Assembly (NCBI RefSeq): GCF_963924675.1 | Contig: NC_089224.1 | Location: 63,721,464-63,785,463, forward strand | Length of the DNA: 64,000 bases | Direction of reading: 5' to 3' | Origin: Phocoena phocoena | Taxonomy: Eukaryota; Chordata; Mammalia; Artiodactyla; Phocoenidae | Shown here: piece by piece, positions 1 through 12,070 of the stretch | How the letters are laid out: each line of letters begins with the position of its first letter | Numbering within the stretch: position 1 is the stretch's first letter | Program-made: the position numbers and the translations under genes | The notes under the pieces: model-generated | Database searches by the model: none | Seen by the model: the letters and a program-made list of their open reading frames with translations, nothing else | What the model was told of the DNA's origin: nothing

Positions 1-704
1 TCCTCAAAGTATCGTATCTAGAGCCCACAAGCCCGTCATTGGTGCTAATGATTTTTATTGCTAGGTTAAGGTGCTGTCCAGTTGCTCCACTGTATATTTA
101 CTACCTTCCTCCCTTGCACTTAATAATCTTTGGACAGACATTTTGAGACCATGCAAACATCCTGCTTCACATCGGAAGTTAGCATCCATTGATGATTCAT
201 GCCTAAAACAATCTTTGCTATGATGATTGCAAAATAGTGATTTTCCCAACTACACCATTCCCTCCATGTTTATCATGTTTCCAAAGGAAGAATCCTCTTT
301 TTTCCTCTATTTTATCGATTTGTTAGTATGGACTCATGGATTCTTACTTTATTCGATGGATTACAATTAATTACTGTTCTTGCTTCTTTTGATGCTCAAA
401 TTTTTCCAGATTTGGCCAGCAGGAGACCCTTCAAGCTGGTTCCTGTACCCTTTTGACAAGTCCCTACCATTTTTATGATGACTTCTTTACTTTCTGGCAT
501 AATAACATGTTCCAAGTTCATCTTGTACCTTCACTGTCCCAGTCCTGGAATTGCTCATGTCTCAAAGGAGCTCTAGTTCATTTCCCTTTTTCCCCAAATT
601 TATGACATATTGAGATGGAATTGTTTTGTTTTGTTTGTGATGACTGACTGGGCTTCATTTCTGTATCTCTTTCATATTGTCATTAGCGATCTTTTAAGAA
701 ATAC
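1..704. other. Intergenic, nothing recognised
   Basis: AT-rich sequence with only short random open frames. No gene or confidently assigned repeat was seen. Confidence 0.6.
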
Positions 705-965
705 GATATGGTGTGTGGGAAAGATGTGAGCTTTGGAAAGAGATCTGAGTTTGAACACTGGCTCTATCACTTGCTAACTGAAAAACTTGCTAACCGTAAA
801 CTAAATAACTGAAGTAATTTAACTTCTCTAAGCCTTTGTTTCTTTAACTTTAAAATGTGAGAAATAATGTCTACCTCACAGGGTTATTATGAGGCTTAAG
901 GAGACATAACAGCATTAAAAGTGCCAACTCAGATCCTGACAAATAGTAAATACTCATTAAGTTTA
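705..965 (+). repeat. MIR SINE relic
   Basis: Diverged match to the MIR consensus: 'gagtttgaacactggctc', then 'cttctctaagcctttgtttc', 'cacagggttattatgaggct' and a 'tagtaaatactcattaa' end. Confidence 0.75.
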
Positions 966-1394
966 AGTTACTTTTAATCACTGTATTATACAATTTTAAT
1001 GAGATTTTTTTTTTCTCTCACAACCCTGTCAATTGCTTCCTATGAAGCCCTACAGAGCCACAGATTACCTGCCCCTGGTACTATTCATTCTCTCCAAAAA
1101 TCTGCCGATAATCTCCATTTCTCACTTTAGCCTTTCAGGATTCCTTGTCATAGGACAGATGCTTAACAATTACCCCTTCTCTTTCCTTCTTTTTGTTCCT
1201 CAGAATCAGAGGCAATATGGTATGGAAGGAAAAAAATCATATGATTATCTAAAAACATGCAGACAAAGCATTCAATAAATGTCAGTGATCCCAGAGAGAA
1301 TTATGAATATAAGGTAATTTCCCTGTCTTTAAATAAGCTACATACCACAAACCTATATTAAACATCACATATAATGGAGAAATATTTTATTTAT
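966..1394. other. Intergenic, nothing recognised
   Basis: AT-rich. An open frame of 81 codons at 1033-1278 has no recognisable features. Confidence 0.5.
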
Positions 1395-3235
1395 TTCTAC
1401 TAATACTGGACACCAAACAAGAATGCATATCATTTCTTCATTTAACAAGAGAAACTAATCAATGCTATAAGGCAAAAAAAAAAAAAAAAGACATAAGAAA
1501 GGTAAGGATTAGATGAAGAAGGTAAAACTTAATGTTTTCAGGTAATAGTATTATCCACATAGAAAACTCAAGAGCATCAATGGACTATTAGAACTTATAA
1601 GAGTTTAGCAAGCTAATTGTGTTATAAGACAAATTTACCAAAACAATAATATACCTCTATGCTAGCAATGATGAACTAGAAAATAAGACGACATTTACAG
1701 TAGTCACAAAAATGACAATGTATCTAGGAACTAACAAAAATGTATACGACCTTTATAGAATAAACACTAAAAATATTCTATTAAAGTACATAAAGCGAAG
1801 TCTGAATAAATAGAGAAATATTGTAATGATGTCAATGCTTCCCAAATTAATCTATACATTCAAGGCAATCTCATCAAATTTCCAAGGGGATTTTTTTTAA
1901 AGAATTCCATGAACTCATTCTAAAATTTATAAGGGAAAGTAAAATTCCACAAATAGCTAAGGCCATTTTGAAATAGATAAGCAAGGAGGAAACACTCAAC
2001 CCACCAGATATTGAGACATATCACAAAGCTATACAAACAGCATGGTACTGAACCAGTAACAGGCAAATAGACCATTGGAAAAGAACAGAGTTCTTAGAAG
2101 TAGTACCACACATATATGGGAGCTTATATCAGATAAAGTTGGCACCACAAAACAATAAGGAAAGGATGAATTGCTTAAAAACTCTGATGGTAAAGTGGAT
2201 CACTATGATGAGGCAAAATAAGGCTGGACCTTAGAACTTATACGAAACTATAAAAAAGGTGTACTTCAGACGGATTAAAGACATGAATGTGAAAGGTAAA
2301 TTTATGAAGAAAATATAGAAGAAATATAAGAGAACAAAGAACTGTAAAGGAAATGTACAGCAGTATGATTTTCATATAGGGGTAGAGGAAAGACTTCTGG
2401 AACAAGACCCTAAAAACACATATGCTAACATAAAAAAAATTGATGAATTTGATTCTGTCAAAATAAAGAACACATAGACAAAGTAAGAGATGAGAGTTTA
2501 GGGGAAAATATTTGTAACATACAAAACCAGCAAGAACTTAGTGCCTAAAATAGGCAAACAACTCCTGAAAACCCATAAGGAAAAAACTGGGAAACCCAGT
2601 TTTAAAATGAGCAAAGTATTATAAACAATTCTCAGAAAGGGAAGCCCGAGTAACTAAAAAGAATACTAAGAAATGCTCAGACTCTTCAGTAAACAAAGAA
2701 ATTTAAGTGAAAATAAGACTATTAAAATGGAAAAATATTAAAAGTAGATAATTCCAGAGAAGGCAGGATATAGCAAAATGGAAACTCTGAGATATCTTTG
2801 GGGAAACTGTAAACTGGTACAGTCTTTCTAGAAAACAATGTATCCTCTGTGACTCCAAAATCCCCTTCCTGTTCCGTAAGGCAGAGAAATTCTCGCACAG
2901 CTTCACAGGGGATCTATATGAGGTCACGGGTTGTGGTGTGGTTTGTGGTACTGGGACTTGGAAACAACCTAAGTGTCCATCAGTAGGGGAATAATAAAGC
3001 ACAGTAGATGCAGTGGTGGTTGCCAGGGGCTAAGGGGCAAGGGGAGTGTGGAGTTAGTGTTTAATAGTTACAGAGTTTTGGTTTGGTAAAATGGAAAAGT
3101 TCTGCAGAAAGACAGTGGTGATGGTTGTAGAATAATGTGAATGTACCTAATGCCAAAGAACTGTACACTTAAAAATAATTAAAATGGTCAATTTTATGTT
3201 ATGTATATTTTACCACAATTTTTTAAATGTTTTTT
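1395..3235 (+). mobile_element. Old LINE-1 fragment (ORF2 3' part and 3' UTR)
   Basis: Diverged plus-strand LINE-1. It has ORF2-like stretches ('aaggcaatctcatcaaattt', 'cacaaagctatacaaacagc', 'cctaagtgtccatcag') and then a 3' UTR tail ('gtggtggttgccaggggct', 'aatggtcaattttatgttat'). Many stops and indels leave no usable frame. Boundaries are approximate. Confidence 0.75.
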
Positions 3236-3290
3236 AAATACAGTGGATGCTCACTATGCAATACCTTGCAGGAGTTAAAAATACTGAGCT

Positions 3291-3494
3291 GGGGCTTCCC
3301 TGGTGGCGCAGTGGTTGAGAGTCCGCCTGCCGATGCAGGGGACACAGGTTTGTGCCCCGGTCTGGGAAGATCCCACATGCCGCAGAGCAGCTGGGCCCGT
3401 GAGCCGTGGCCGCTGAGCCTTCGCATCCGGAGCCTGTGCTCCGCAACGGCAGAGGCCACAACAGTGAGAGGCCCGCGTACCGCAAAAAAAAAAA
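3291..3494 (+). mobile_element. CHR-type tRNA-derived SINE
   Basis: The head is ggggcttccctggtggcgca, with a tRNA B-box-like ggtttgtgcccc and an A-tail. It is flanked by perfect 14-bp duplications AAAAATACTGAGCT (3277-3290 and 3495-3508). Good preservation indicates a fairly recent insertion. It opens spurious frames on both strands. Confidence 0.93.
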
Positions 3495-3508
3495 AAAAAT
3501 ACTGAGCT

Positions 3509-4440
3509 AACTAGTTACAGCGACACGATATTAAACACAGGACTGAATGACAAATTAAAAACACAAACATGTTACAAACAGCACTCCATATTTTACTAGG
3601 ACACATACATCTTTAAAGACTCATTATCAACATATCACTTGAAAATTTACTGGGGAGAGGGAACTTGGAATGGAGGTTGGGGAATTAGGGAAAAAATAAT
3701 AAAATGAAAGGGGTTTACATGGACCAATGATGAATGACAATAAGGTATTATGAACTGAGAAGTTTGCACCTTAAAAAGAAATGACATCATACACATGAAA
3801 ACCTTGTGAAAGGATATAAAGTTTTACAGCTTATAGTTTGTTCTTTCCTTCATTGAAGAACGGTGAAATGAACCAAAATAGATTTGACTCCTAAATTTTT
3901 GGATCTTCAGTGAATTTTGAAAAATGGTGATTTACACATTAGCTAAGCATCACACATTGGAAGTTCATCTGTATTTTATGAGCTTTTAAATATCTCCAGT
4001 GATCTCTTATTACCACAGATTTCTTCTTTCCTCTTCTTTATGTTCTGTTCCATGCTGAGCCAGATTAAAGGGTGGGTCAGGCAGGAGCTGTCTGGGGTGC
4101 TAGTATTTAAGAGGTGCTAAAAATATCTCTCCAAGTATAGCAAGATGGAAAAAAATATTTTCCCTAGCACTAGTGTTACCAAAAGCACTTTGCAAGGTTA
4201 GAAAGAAATCAGTAATAAATGTGTGGGGTGGGGCTGTGGGTGGCCGCTCTCCCAGGGAAATACACGAATAATAATAGGAATTATTTAAGCTTAGGGTCAC
4301 AAGGTCACAGTGCAGAGTTGCACAACTCCAGCAGATGTCATTTACATACTACCTGCAACACTGTCCATGGTGGCCTTGTTTAAACTGCCTCCATAGGAGG
4401 GTTGCTTAATCATTTCAGTGAACAAATTACCCCACTCAAT
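3509..4440. other. Intergenic, nothing recognised
   Basis: AT-rich with no convincing coding potential or assigned repeat. Confidence 0.5.
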
Positions 4441-4457
4441 CAGAATGCAAGGCTTTT
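4441..4457. repeat. Target-site duplication, left copy, of the full-length LINE-1
   Basis: CAGAATGCAAGGCTTTT here is repeated exactly at 10327-10343 on the other side of the element. Confidence 0.95.
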
Positions 4458-4689
4458 TGTGTGTGAATTTTTGAATTTTATTTTATTTATTTTTTTATAC
4501 AGCAGCTTCTTATTACTTATCCATTTTATACATCTTAGTGTATACATGTCAATCCCAATCTCCCAGTTCATCCCACCACGCCCCCTCACCACCACTTTCC
4601 CCCCTTGCTGTCCATATGTTTGTTCTCTACATCTGTGCCTCTATTTCTGCACTGCAAACCGGTTCATTGTACCATTTTTCTAGGCTCCA

Positions 4690-7600
4690 CATATATGCGT
4701 TAATATACGATATTTGTTTTTCTCTTTCTGACTACTTCACTCTGTATGACAGTCTCTAGATCCATCCACGTCTCTACAAATGACCCAGTTTCGTTCCTTT
4801 TTATGGCTGAGTACTATTCCATTGTATATATGTACCACATCTTCTTTATCTATTTGTCTGTCGATGGGCATTTAAGTTGCTTCCATGACCTGGCTATTGT
4901 AAATAGTGCTGCAATGAACATTGGATGCACGTGTCTTTTTGAATTATGGTTTTCTCTAGGTATATGCCCAGTAGTGGGATTGCTGGGTCATACAGTAATT
5001 CTATTTTTACTTTTTTAAGGCACTTCCATACTGTTCTCCATAGTGGTTGTATCAATTTACATTCCACCAACAGTGCAAGACGGTTCCCTTTTCTCCACAC
5101 CTTCTCCAGCAATGTTGTTTGCAAATTTTCTGATGATGTCCATTCTAACTGGTGTGAAGTGATACCTCATTGTAGTTTTGATTTGCATTTCTCTAATGAC
5201 TAGTGATGTTGAGCAGGTTTTCACGTGCTTCTTGGCCATCTGTATGTCTTCTTTGGAGAAATGTCTATTTAGGTCTTCTGCCCATTTTTGGATTGGGTTT
5301 TTTAGTTTTTTGAATATTGAGCTGCATGAGCTGTTTATATATATACATTTGGAGATTAATCCTTTGTCTGTTGATTCGTTTGCAAACATTTCCTCCCATT
5401 CTGAGGGTAGTCTTTTCGTCTTGTTTGTAGTTTCCTTTGCTTTGCAAAAGCTTTTAAGTCTCATTAGGTCCCAAGTGTTTAATTGTGTTTTTATTTCCAT
5501 TACTCTAGGAGGTGGATCAAAACGATCTTGCTGTAATTTATGTAAAAGAGTGTTCTTTCTATGTTTTCCCCTAAGAGTTTTATAGTGTCCACTCTTACAT
5601 TTAGGTCTCTCATCCATTTTGGGTTTATTTTTGTGTATGGTGTTAGGGAATGTTCTAATTTCATTCTTTTACATGTAGCTCTCCACTTTTCCCAGCACCA
5701 CTTACTGAAGAGACTGTCTTTTTTGTATATCCTTGCCTAAGTTGTCATAGATTAATTGACCATAGGTGCATGGGTTTATCTCTGGGCTTTCTATCCTGTT
5801 CCATTGATCTATATTTCTGTTTTTGTGCCAATACCATATTGTCTTGATTACTGTAGCTTTGTAGTATAGTCTGAATTCAGGGAGTCTGATTCCTCCAGCT
5901 CCATTTTTTTCCCTCAAGACTGCTTTGGCTATTCGGGGTCTTTAGTGTTTCCACACAAATTGTGAAATTTTTTGTTCTAGTTCTGTAAAAACAATGCCAC
6001 TGGTAGTTTGATAGGGATTGCATTGAATCTGTAGATTGCTTTGGGTAGTATAGTCATTTTCACAATATTGATTCTTCCAATCCAAGAACATGGTATCTCT
6101 CTCCATCTGTTTGTATCATCTTTAATTTATTTCATCAGTGTCTTATAGTTTTCTGCATACAGGTCTTTTGTCTCCCTAGGTAGGTTTATTCCTAGGTATT
6201 TTATTATTTTTCTTGCAATGGTAAATGGGAGTGTTTCCTTAATTTCTCTTGCAGATTTTTCATCATTAGTGTATAGGAATGCAAGAGATTTCTGTGCATT
6301 AATTTTGTATCCTGCAACTTTACCAAATTCATTGATTAGCTCCAGTAGTTTTCTGGTGGCATCTTTAGGATTCTCTATGTATAGTATCATGTCATCTGCA
6401 AACAGTTACAGTTTTACTTCTTCTTTTCCAATTCGTATTCCTTTTATTTCTTTTTCTTCTCTGATTGCTGTGGCTAGGACTTCCAAAACTATGTTGAATA
6501 ATAGTGGCTAGAGTAGACATCCTTGTCTTGTTCCTGATCTTAGAGGACATGCTTTCAGTTTTTTATCATTGAGAATGATGTTTGCTGTGGGTTTGTTGTA
6601 TACGGCCCTTATTATGTTGAGGTAGGTTCCCTCTATGCCCACTTTCTGGAGAGTTTTTATCATAAATGGGTTTTGAATTTTGTCAAAAGCTTCTTCTGCA
6701 TCTATTGAGATGATAACATGGTCTTCATTCTTCAGTTTGTTAATATGGTGTATCACATTGATTGTGTATTTTGAAGAGTCCTTGCATCCCGGGGATAAAT
6801 CCCACTTGATCGTGGTGTATGATCCTTTACATGTGTTGTTGGATTCTGTTTGCTAGTATTTTGTGGAGGATTTCTGCATCTATATTCATCGGTGATATTG
6901 GTCTGTAATTTTCTTTCTTTGTAGTATCTTTGTCTGGTTTTGGTATCAGGGTGATGGGGGCCTCATAGAATAAGTTGGGGAGTGTTCCTTCCTCTGCAGT
7001 TTTTTGGAAGAGTCTGAGAAGGATGGGTGTTAGCTCTTCTCTAAATGTTTGATAGAATTCACTTGTGAAGCCATCTGGTCCTGGACTTTTGTTTGTTGGA
7101 AGATTTTTAATCACAGTTTCAATTTCATTACCTGTGACTGGTCTGTTCATATTTTCTATTTCTTCCTAGTTCAGTCTTGGAAGGTTATACCTTTCTAAGA
7201 ATTTGTCCATTTCTTCCAGGTTGTCCATTTTATTGGCATAGAGTTGCTTGCAGTAGTCTCTTAGGATGCTTAGTATTTCTGTGGTGTCTGTTGTAAATTC
7301 TCCTTTTTCATTTCTAATTCTATTGATCTGAGTCCTCTCCCTCTTTTTCTTGATGAATCTAGCTAATGGTTTATCAATTTGTTTATCTTCTCAAAGAACC
7401 AGCTTTTAGTTTTATTGATCTTTGCTATTGTTTTATTTGCTTCTATTTCATTTATTTCTGCTCTGATCTTTACGATTTCTTTCCTTCTACTAACTTTGGG
7501 CTTTGTTTGTTCTTCGTTCTCTAGTTCCTTTAGGTATAAGGTTAGATTGTTTATTTGAGATTTTTCTTGTTTCTTGAGGTAGGCTTGTATTGCTATAAAC

Positions 7601-8488
7601 TTCCCTCTTAGAACTGCTTTTGCTGCATCTCATAGGTTTTGGATCATCGTGTTTTCCTTGTAATTTCTCTCTAGGTATCTTCTGATTTCCTCTTTGATTT
7701 CTTTAGTGATCTCTTGGTTCTTTAGTAACATACTGTTTAGCCTCCATGTGTTTGTTTTTTTACGTTTTTTTTCTCTGTAATTGATTTCTAATCTCATAGC
7801 ATTGTGGTCAGAAAATATGCCTGATATGATTTCAATTTTCTTAAATTTACTGAGGTGTGATTTGTGACCCAAGGTGTGATCTATGCTGGAGAACGTTCCA
7901 TGTGCACTTGAGAAGAAAATGTAATCTGCTGTTTTTGGATGGAATGCCCTATAAATATCAATCAAATCTATCTGGTCTATTGTGTCATTTAAAGCTTGTG
8001 TTTCCTTATAAATTTTCTGTTTGGATGATCTGTCTATTGGTGTAAGTGAGGTGTTAAAGTCCCCCACTATTATTGTGTTACTGTCGATTTCCTCTTTTAG
8101 AGGTCAGCAGTTGCCTTATGTATTGAGGTCCTCCTATATTGGCTGCATATATATTTATAATTGCTCTATCTTCTTCTTGGATTGATCCCTTGATCATTAT
8201 GTAGGATCCTTCCTTATCTCTTGTAACATTCTTTATTTTAAAGTCTATTTTATCTGATATGAGTATTGCTACTCCAGCTTTCTTTTGATTTCCATTTGTA
8301 TGGAATATCTCTTTCCATCTCCTCACTTTCAGTCTGTATGTGTCCCTAGGTCTGAAGTGGGTCGCTTGTAGACAGCATATATATGGGTCTTGTTTTTGTA
8401 TCCATTCAGCCAGCCTGTGTCTTTTGGTTGGAGCATTTAATCCATTCACATTTAAGGCAATTATTGATATGTATGTTCCTATTACCAT
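4690..8488 (-). pseudogene. LINE-1 ORF2p remnant (endonuclease and reverse transcriptase)
   Basis: The endonuclease begins near 8488 (ISIIALNVNGLNAPTKRHRL). At 8372-8374 the motif that is CIQETHL in other L1s reads CLQATHF, so the catalytic Glu is Ala. The reverse transcriptase includes [17 protein letters not shown] (near 7090) and [12 protein letters not shown] (near 6390), with a TAA codon just before FADD. Several frameshifts and stops follow, and the cysteine-rich end lies near 4894-5617. No function is expected. Confidence 0.9.
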
Positions 8489-8546
8489 TTTCTTAATTGT
8501 TTGGGGTTTGTTTTTGTAGGTCCTTTTCTTCTCTTGTGTTTCCCAC

Positions 8547-9448
8547 TTAGAGAAGTTCCTTTAGCATTTGCTGTAGAGCTGGTTTGGTGGTGCTGAATTC
8601 TCCTAGCTTTTGCTTGTCCATAAAGCTTTTGATTTCTCCATTGAACCTGAATGAGATCCTTGCCAGGTAGAGTAATCTTGGTTGTAGGTTCTTCCCTTTC
8701 ATCACTTTAAGTATATCATGCCACTCCCTTCTGGCTTGTAGAGTTTCTGCTGAGAAATCAGCTGTTAACCTCATGGGAGTTCTCTTGTATGTTATTTGTC
8801 ATTTTTCCCTTGCTGCTTTCAATAATTTTTCTTTGTCTTTAATTTTTGTCAGTTTGATTACTATCTGTCTTGGCATGTTTCTCCTTGGGTTTATCCTGCC
8901 TAGGACTCTCTGCGCTTCCTGGACTTGGGTGGCTATTTCCTTTCCCACGTTAGGGAAGTTTTCAACTATAATATCTTCAAATATTTTCTCGGTTCCTCCC
9001 TCTCTTCTCCTTCTGGGACCCCTAAAATGCAAATGTTGTTGTGTTTAATGTTGTCCTAGAGGTCTCTTAGGTTGTCTTCATTTCTTTTCATTCTTTTCTC
9101 TTTATTCTGTTCCATGGCAGTGAATTCCACCATTCTGTCTTCCAGGTCACTTATCCGTTCTTCTGCTTCAGTTATTCTGCTACTGATTCCTTCTAGTGTA
9201 TTTTTCATTTCAGTTATTGTATTGTTCATCTCTGTTTGTTTGTTCTTTAATTCTTCTAGGTCTTTGTTAAACATTTCTTGCATCTTCTCGATCTTTGCCT
9301 CCGTTCTTTTTCTGAAGTCCTGTATCATCTTCACTATCATTATTCTGAATTCTTTTTCTAGAAGATTGCCTATTTCCCCTTCATTTAGTTGTTTTTCTGG
9401 GGTTTTATCTTGTTCCTTCATCTGGTACATAGCCCTCTGCCTTTTCAT
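8547..9448 (-). pseudogene. LINE-1 ORF1p remnant
   Basis: The N-terminal piece (9056-9448) is a long coiled coil rich in Glu/Lys (ITEAEERISDLEDRMVE). The next pieces (8799-9032 and 8547-8774) carry the RNA-binding core (RRNMPRQIVIKLTKIKDKEK) and the C-terminal domain. The frame changes between 9056 and 9032, and an in-frame TGA separates the last two pieces. In active L1 this protein coats the element RNA; this copy is dead. Confidence 0.9.
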
Positions 9449-10326
9449 CTTGTCTATCTTTCTGTGAATGCGGTTTTTGTTCCACAGGCTGCAGGATTGT
9501 AGTTCTTCTTGCTTCTGCTGTCTGCCCTCTGGTGGCTGAGGCTAAGAGACTTGTGCTAGCTTCCTGATGGAAGGGACCCGTGGTGGGTAAAGCTGGGTGT
9601 TGCTATGGTGGGCAGAACTCAGTAAAACTTTAATCTGCTTGCCTGCTGATGGGTGGGGCTGGGTTCCCTCCCTGTTGGCTGTTTGGCCTGAGGCAACCCA
9701 ACACTGGAGTCTACCTGGCTCTTTGGTGGGGCTAATGGTGGACTCTGGGAGGGCTCACACCAAAGAGTACTTCCCAGAACTTCTGCTGCCAGTGTCCTTG
9801 TCCTCACAGTGAGACAAAGCCACCCCCCGCCTCTGCAGGAGAGCCTCCAACACTAGCAGGTAGGTCTGGTTCAGTCTCCCCTGGGGTCACTGCTCCTTCC
9901 CCTGGGTCCCGATGCACACACTATTTTGTGTGTGCCCTCCAAGAGTGGAGTCTCTGTTTCCCCCAGTCCTGTCGAAGTCTTGCAATCAAATCCCGCTCGC
10001 CTTCAAAGTCTGATTCTCTAGGAATTTCTCCTCCTGTTGCTGGACCCCCAGGTTGGGAAGCCTGACGTGGGGCTCAGAACCTCCACTCCAGTGAGTGGAC
10101 TTCTGTGGTATAAGTGTTCTCCAGTTTGATTTGATTTTATTGTGATTGCGCCCCTCCTATCGTCTCATTGTGGCTTCTCCTTTGTCTTTGGATGTGGGGT
10201 ATCTTTTTGGTGAGTTCCAGTGTCTTCCTGTCGATGACTGTTGAGCAGTTAGTTGTGATTCTGGTGCTCTCACAAGACGGAGTGAGCACACGTCCTTCTA
10301 CTCCGCCATCTTGAACCAATCTCTCC

Positions 10327-10343
10327 CAGAATGCAAGGCTTTT
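10327..10343. repeat. Target-site duplication, right copy, of the full-length LINE-1
   Basis: Exact match to 4441-4457 (CAGAATGCAAGGCTTTT). Confidence 0.95.
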
Positions 10344-10983
10344 GATTCACACATGGGATAAGCATGTTTGGGGCTGGAGTTGAATTGTTTGGGAAAAGAG
10401 AGGACAAGCAGAGTCCCAGCCATACTTCCCCCATGCAGCCTAAATAAAATGGGATGCATATTTACAGACTATCAAGGTACCAAGTTATTAGACTGTCTGG
10501 GAAGCCACCTACTCCTGTCTGGCTCTGCTTCCAAACAAAGAAGAACAGACTTAACAGAGGCTCCTCCATTTTAGAACACTGAAGCCCAACTGTCCCTCCC
10601 ATCATGTGTCAGACCTTCAGAATCTAACTGTGCCCTTCATCTGGCCATCCTTCCTTACATGGCAGGAATAGGCAAGAGTAGTGGATGGCACATGGCCAGT
10701 AGTAGTCAAGAGGTTCTCTGTGGACTCCATTTGCAAACTGAGCAATGCTAGCATGGCCATGCATAAAACCAGGCCAAGAATCTTGGCCTGAGCCTACAAA
10801 AGGGTGTTTTTGAGAAGATGGACAGGCATCTTTATTTGATCCTAATTCTCAGAAAAGGGAGGTGAACCACTACTAGCTCTTAAAGGTATTTTGGGAATAT
10901 CGAGAGAACAGTATTTTCATTTGTTTGTTTGTTTGAACATATTCTGTGGGATGTTTGGTAACCGCAATCCTTTAACCACTGTT
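10344..10983. other. Intergenic, nothing recognised
   Basis: Mixed-composition sequence. A short (TTTG) run lies near 10920. No gene seen. Confidence 0.5.
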
Positions 10984-10995
10984 CTCAATTTATTT

Positions 10996-11213
10996 ATTTA
11001 TTTTTATTTTTTTATTTTTTTGCGTTACGCGGGCCTCTCACTGCTGTGGCCTCTCCCGCTGTGAAGCACATGCTCCGGACGCGCAAGCTCAGCGGCCACG
11101 GCTCACGGGCCCAGCCGCTCCGTGGCTCGCGGTATCCTCCCGGACCGGGGCACAAACCCGTGTCCCCTGCATCGGCAGGCGGACTCCCAACCACTGCGCC
11201 ACCAGGGAAGCCC
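10996..11213 (-). mobile_element. CHR-type tRNA-derived SINE
   Basis: Reverse-orientation copy ending ...ccaccagggaagcccc, with a T-rich head (reverse A-tail). Flanked by 12-bp duplications CTCAATTTATTT (10984-10995 and 11214-11225). Confidence 0.92.
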
Positions 11214-11225
11214 CTCAATTTATTT

Positions 11226-11869
11226 TAACACATCATAATCCAAGGTGTAAAGCAGGCATCTAAAAAAGTATTTCCTGACGGCCTAAGCATGCATTACAGT
11301 TTGAACTGTATTGTCATACATCGATTAGCAGTTTTCCTTCAAATATCCCATTTTTTTGTTCAGTTCATATATTACGCTGTTTAGTAAGTTGCGTTTTGCA
11401 TTAAGCAGTTCACAATATTTTGCTCGCTGACTCTTCAGAAAGACCTAGAAGCTGAAACACAAAGCAAAAAAGATCTCTTCTGATGACAAGCCTAGCCTCC
11501 CTGAGTTTCATGTGCCAAATGAACTGACCGTCCCTGAGTGCCAGGCACCACAGCAGGTGTTGACTACTCTCTGGGGGCCCTGCCCTGGTGGCACTTAGAG
11601 TCTGGCAGTAGCGTGGTTTAGCAGGGCTAGAACCACCGTGCTAGGGCTGAAACATGTGCATTTCCCAGCCTTTTCTGCCCGTCATTTCCTGAGAAAAACT
11701 ACTGCCCCTCTCAAAATGAGGAAGTCGGAAATGAGGAAACGTTTCAAAGGTCCTTTCCAGCTTTTGAATTTAAAAAGTTGAATGAAACTTTAATAGATAC
11801 TTTACCACCTTTCTTATAGGTAATGAATTCTAATTTAAAAAAAAAAAAAAAGGACAGCCTACACTGGAG
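11226..11869. other. Intergenic, mostly unassigned
   Basis: No gene. The stretch near 11520-11600 ('ccaggcaccacagcaggtg') resembles an ancient interspersed repeat but is too diverged to name. Confidence 0.4.
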
Positions 11870-12070
11870 CATTAGAAAAGCATTTTACACACACTACTGT
11901 CATTCATCTCCCAAAAGTCCTCCAAAGTAGACACATGTAAGCCCAGTTTTCGGAGCAGAAAACTAAGTACCTTCCCTAAGATCATATAACTAGCAAGGGC
12001 CGGCTGTAACACAACCCAGGTCATCTGGGACAGAACTGGAGACCTTGCACTGTCACTGCCTTTTAAAACT
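11870..12070 (-). repeat. MIR-like relic
   Basis: Diverged reverse MIR. Landmarks are 'agcccagttttcggagcag', 'ccttccctaagatcatataa' and 'ctagcaagggccggctgta'. Confidence 0.6.

Larger units (their letters stand above)
4458..10326 (-). mobile_element. Full-length LINE-1, inactive
   Basis: A 5.87-kb element on the minus strand between perfect 17-bp target duplications. Its 5' end at about 10320 reads ggttcaagatggcggagtag, the usual start of cetacean/artiodactyl L1. A GC-richer 5' UTR (about 9449-10326) precedes the ORF1 and ORF2 remnants, and the 3' end is an AT-rich tail. ORF1 and ORF2 are both broken by stops and frameshifts, so it cannot move autonomously. It lies about 14.6 kb beyond the DMRT2 stop codon. 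Confidence 0.95.

Noticed and set aside
2831..2845. acaatgtatc resembling a DMRT binding site (also at about 1718)
   Set aside because: Lies in an old LINE-1, is short, and is expected by chance in AT-rich DNA.
3223..3505. Open frames on both strands with PPADAGDTGLCPG-like peptides (also near 11012, 50067 and 55641)
   Set aside because: Translations of CHR SINE copies, not genes.
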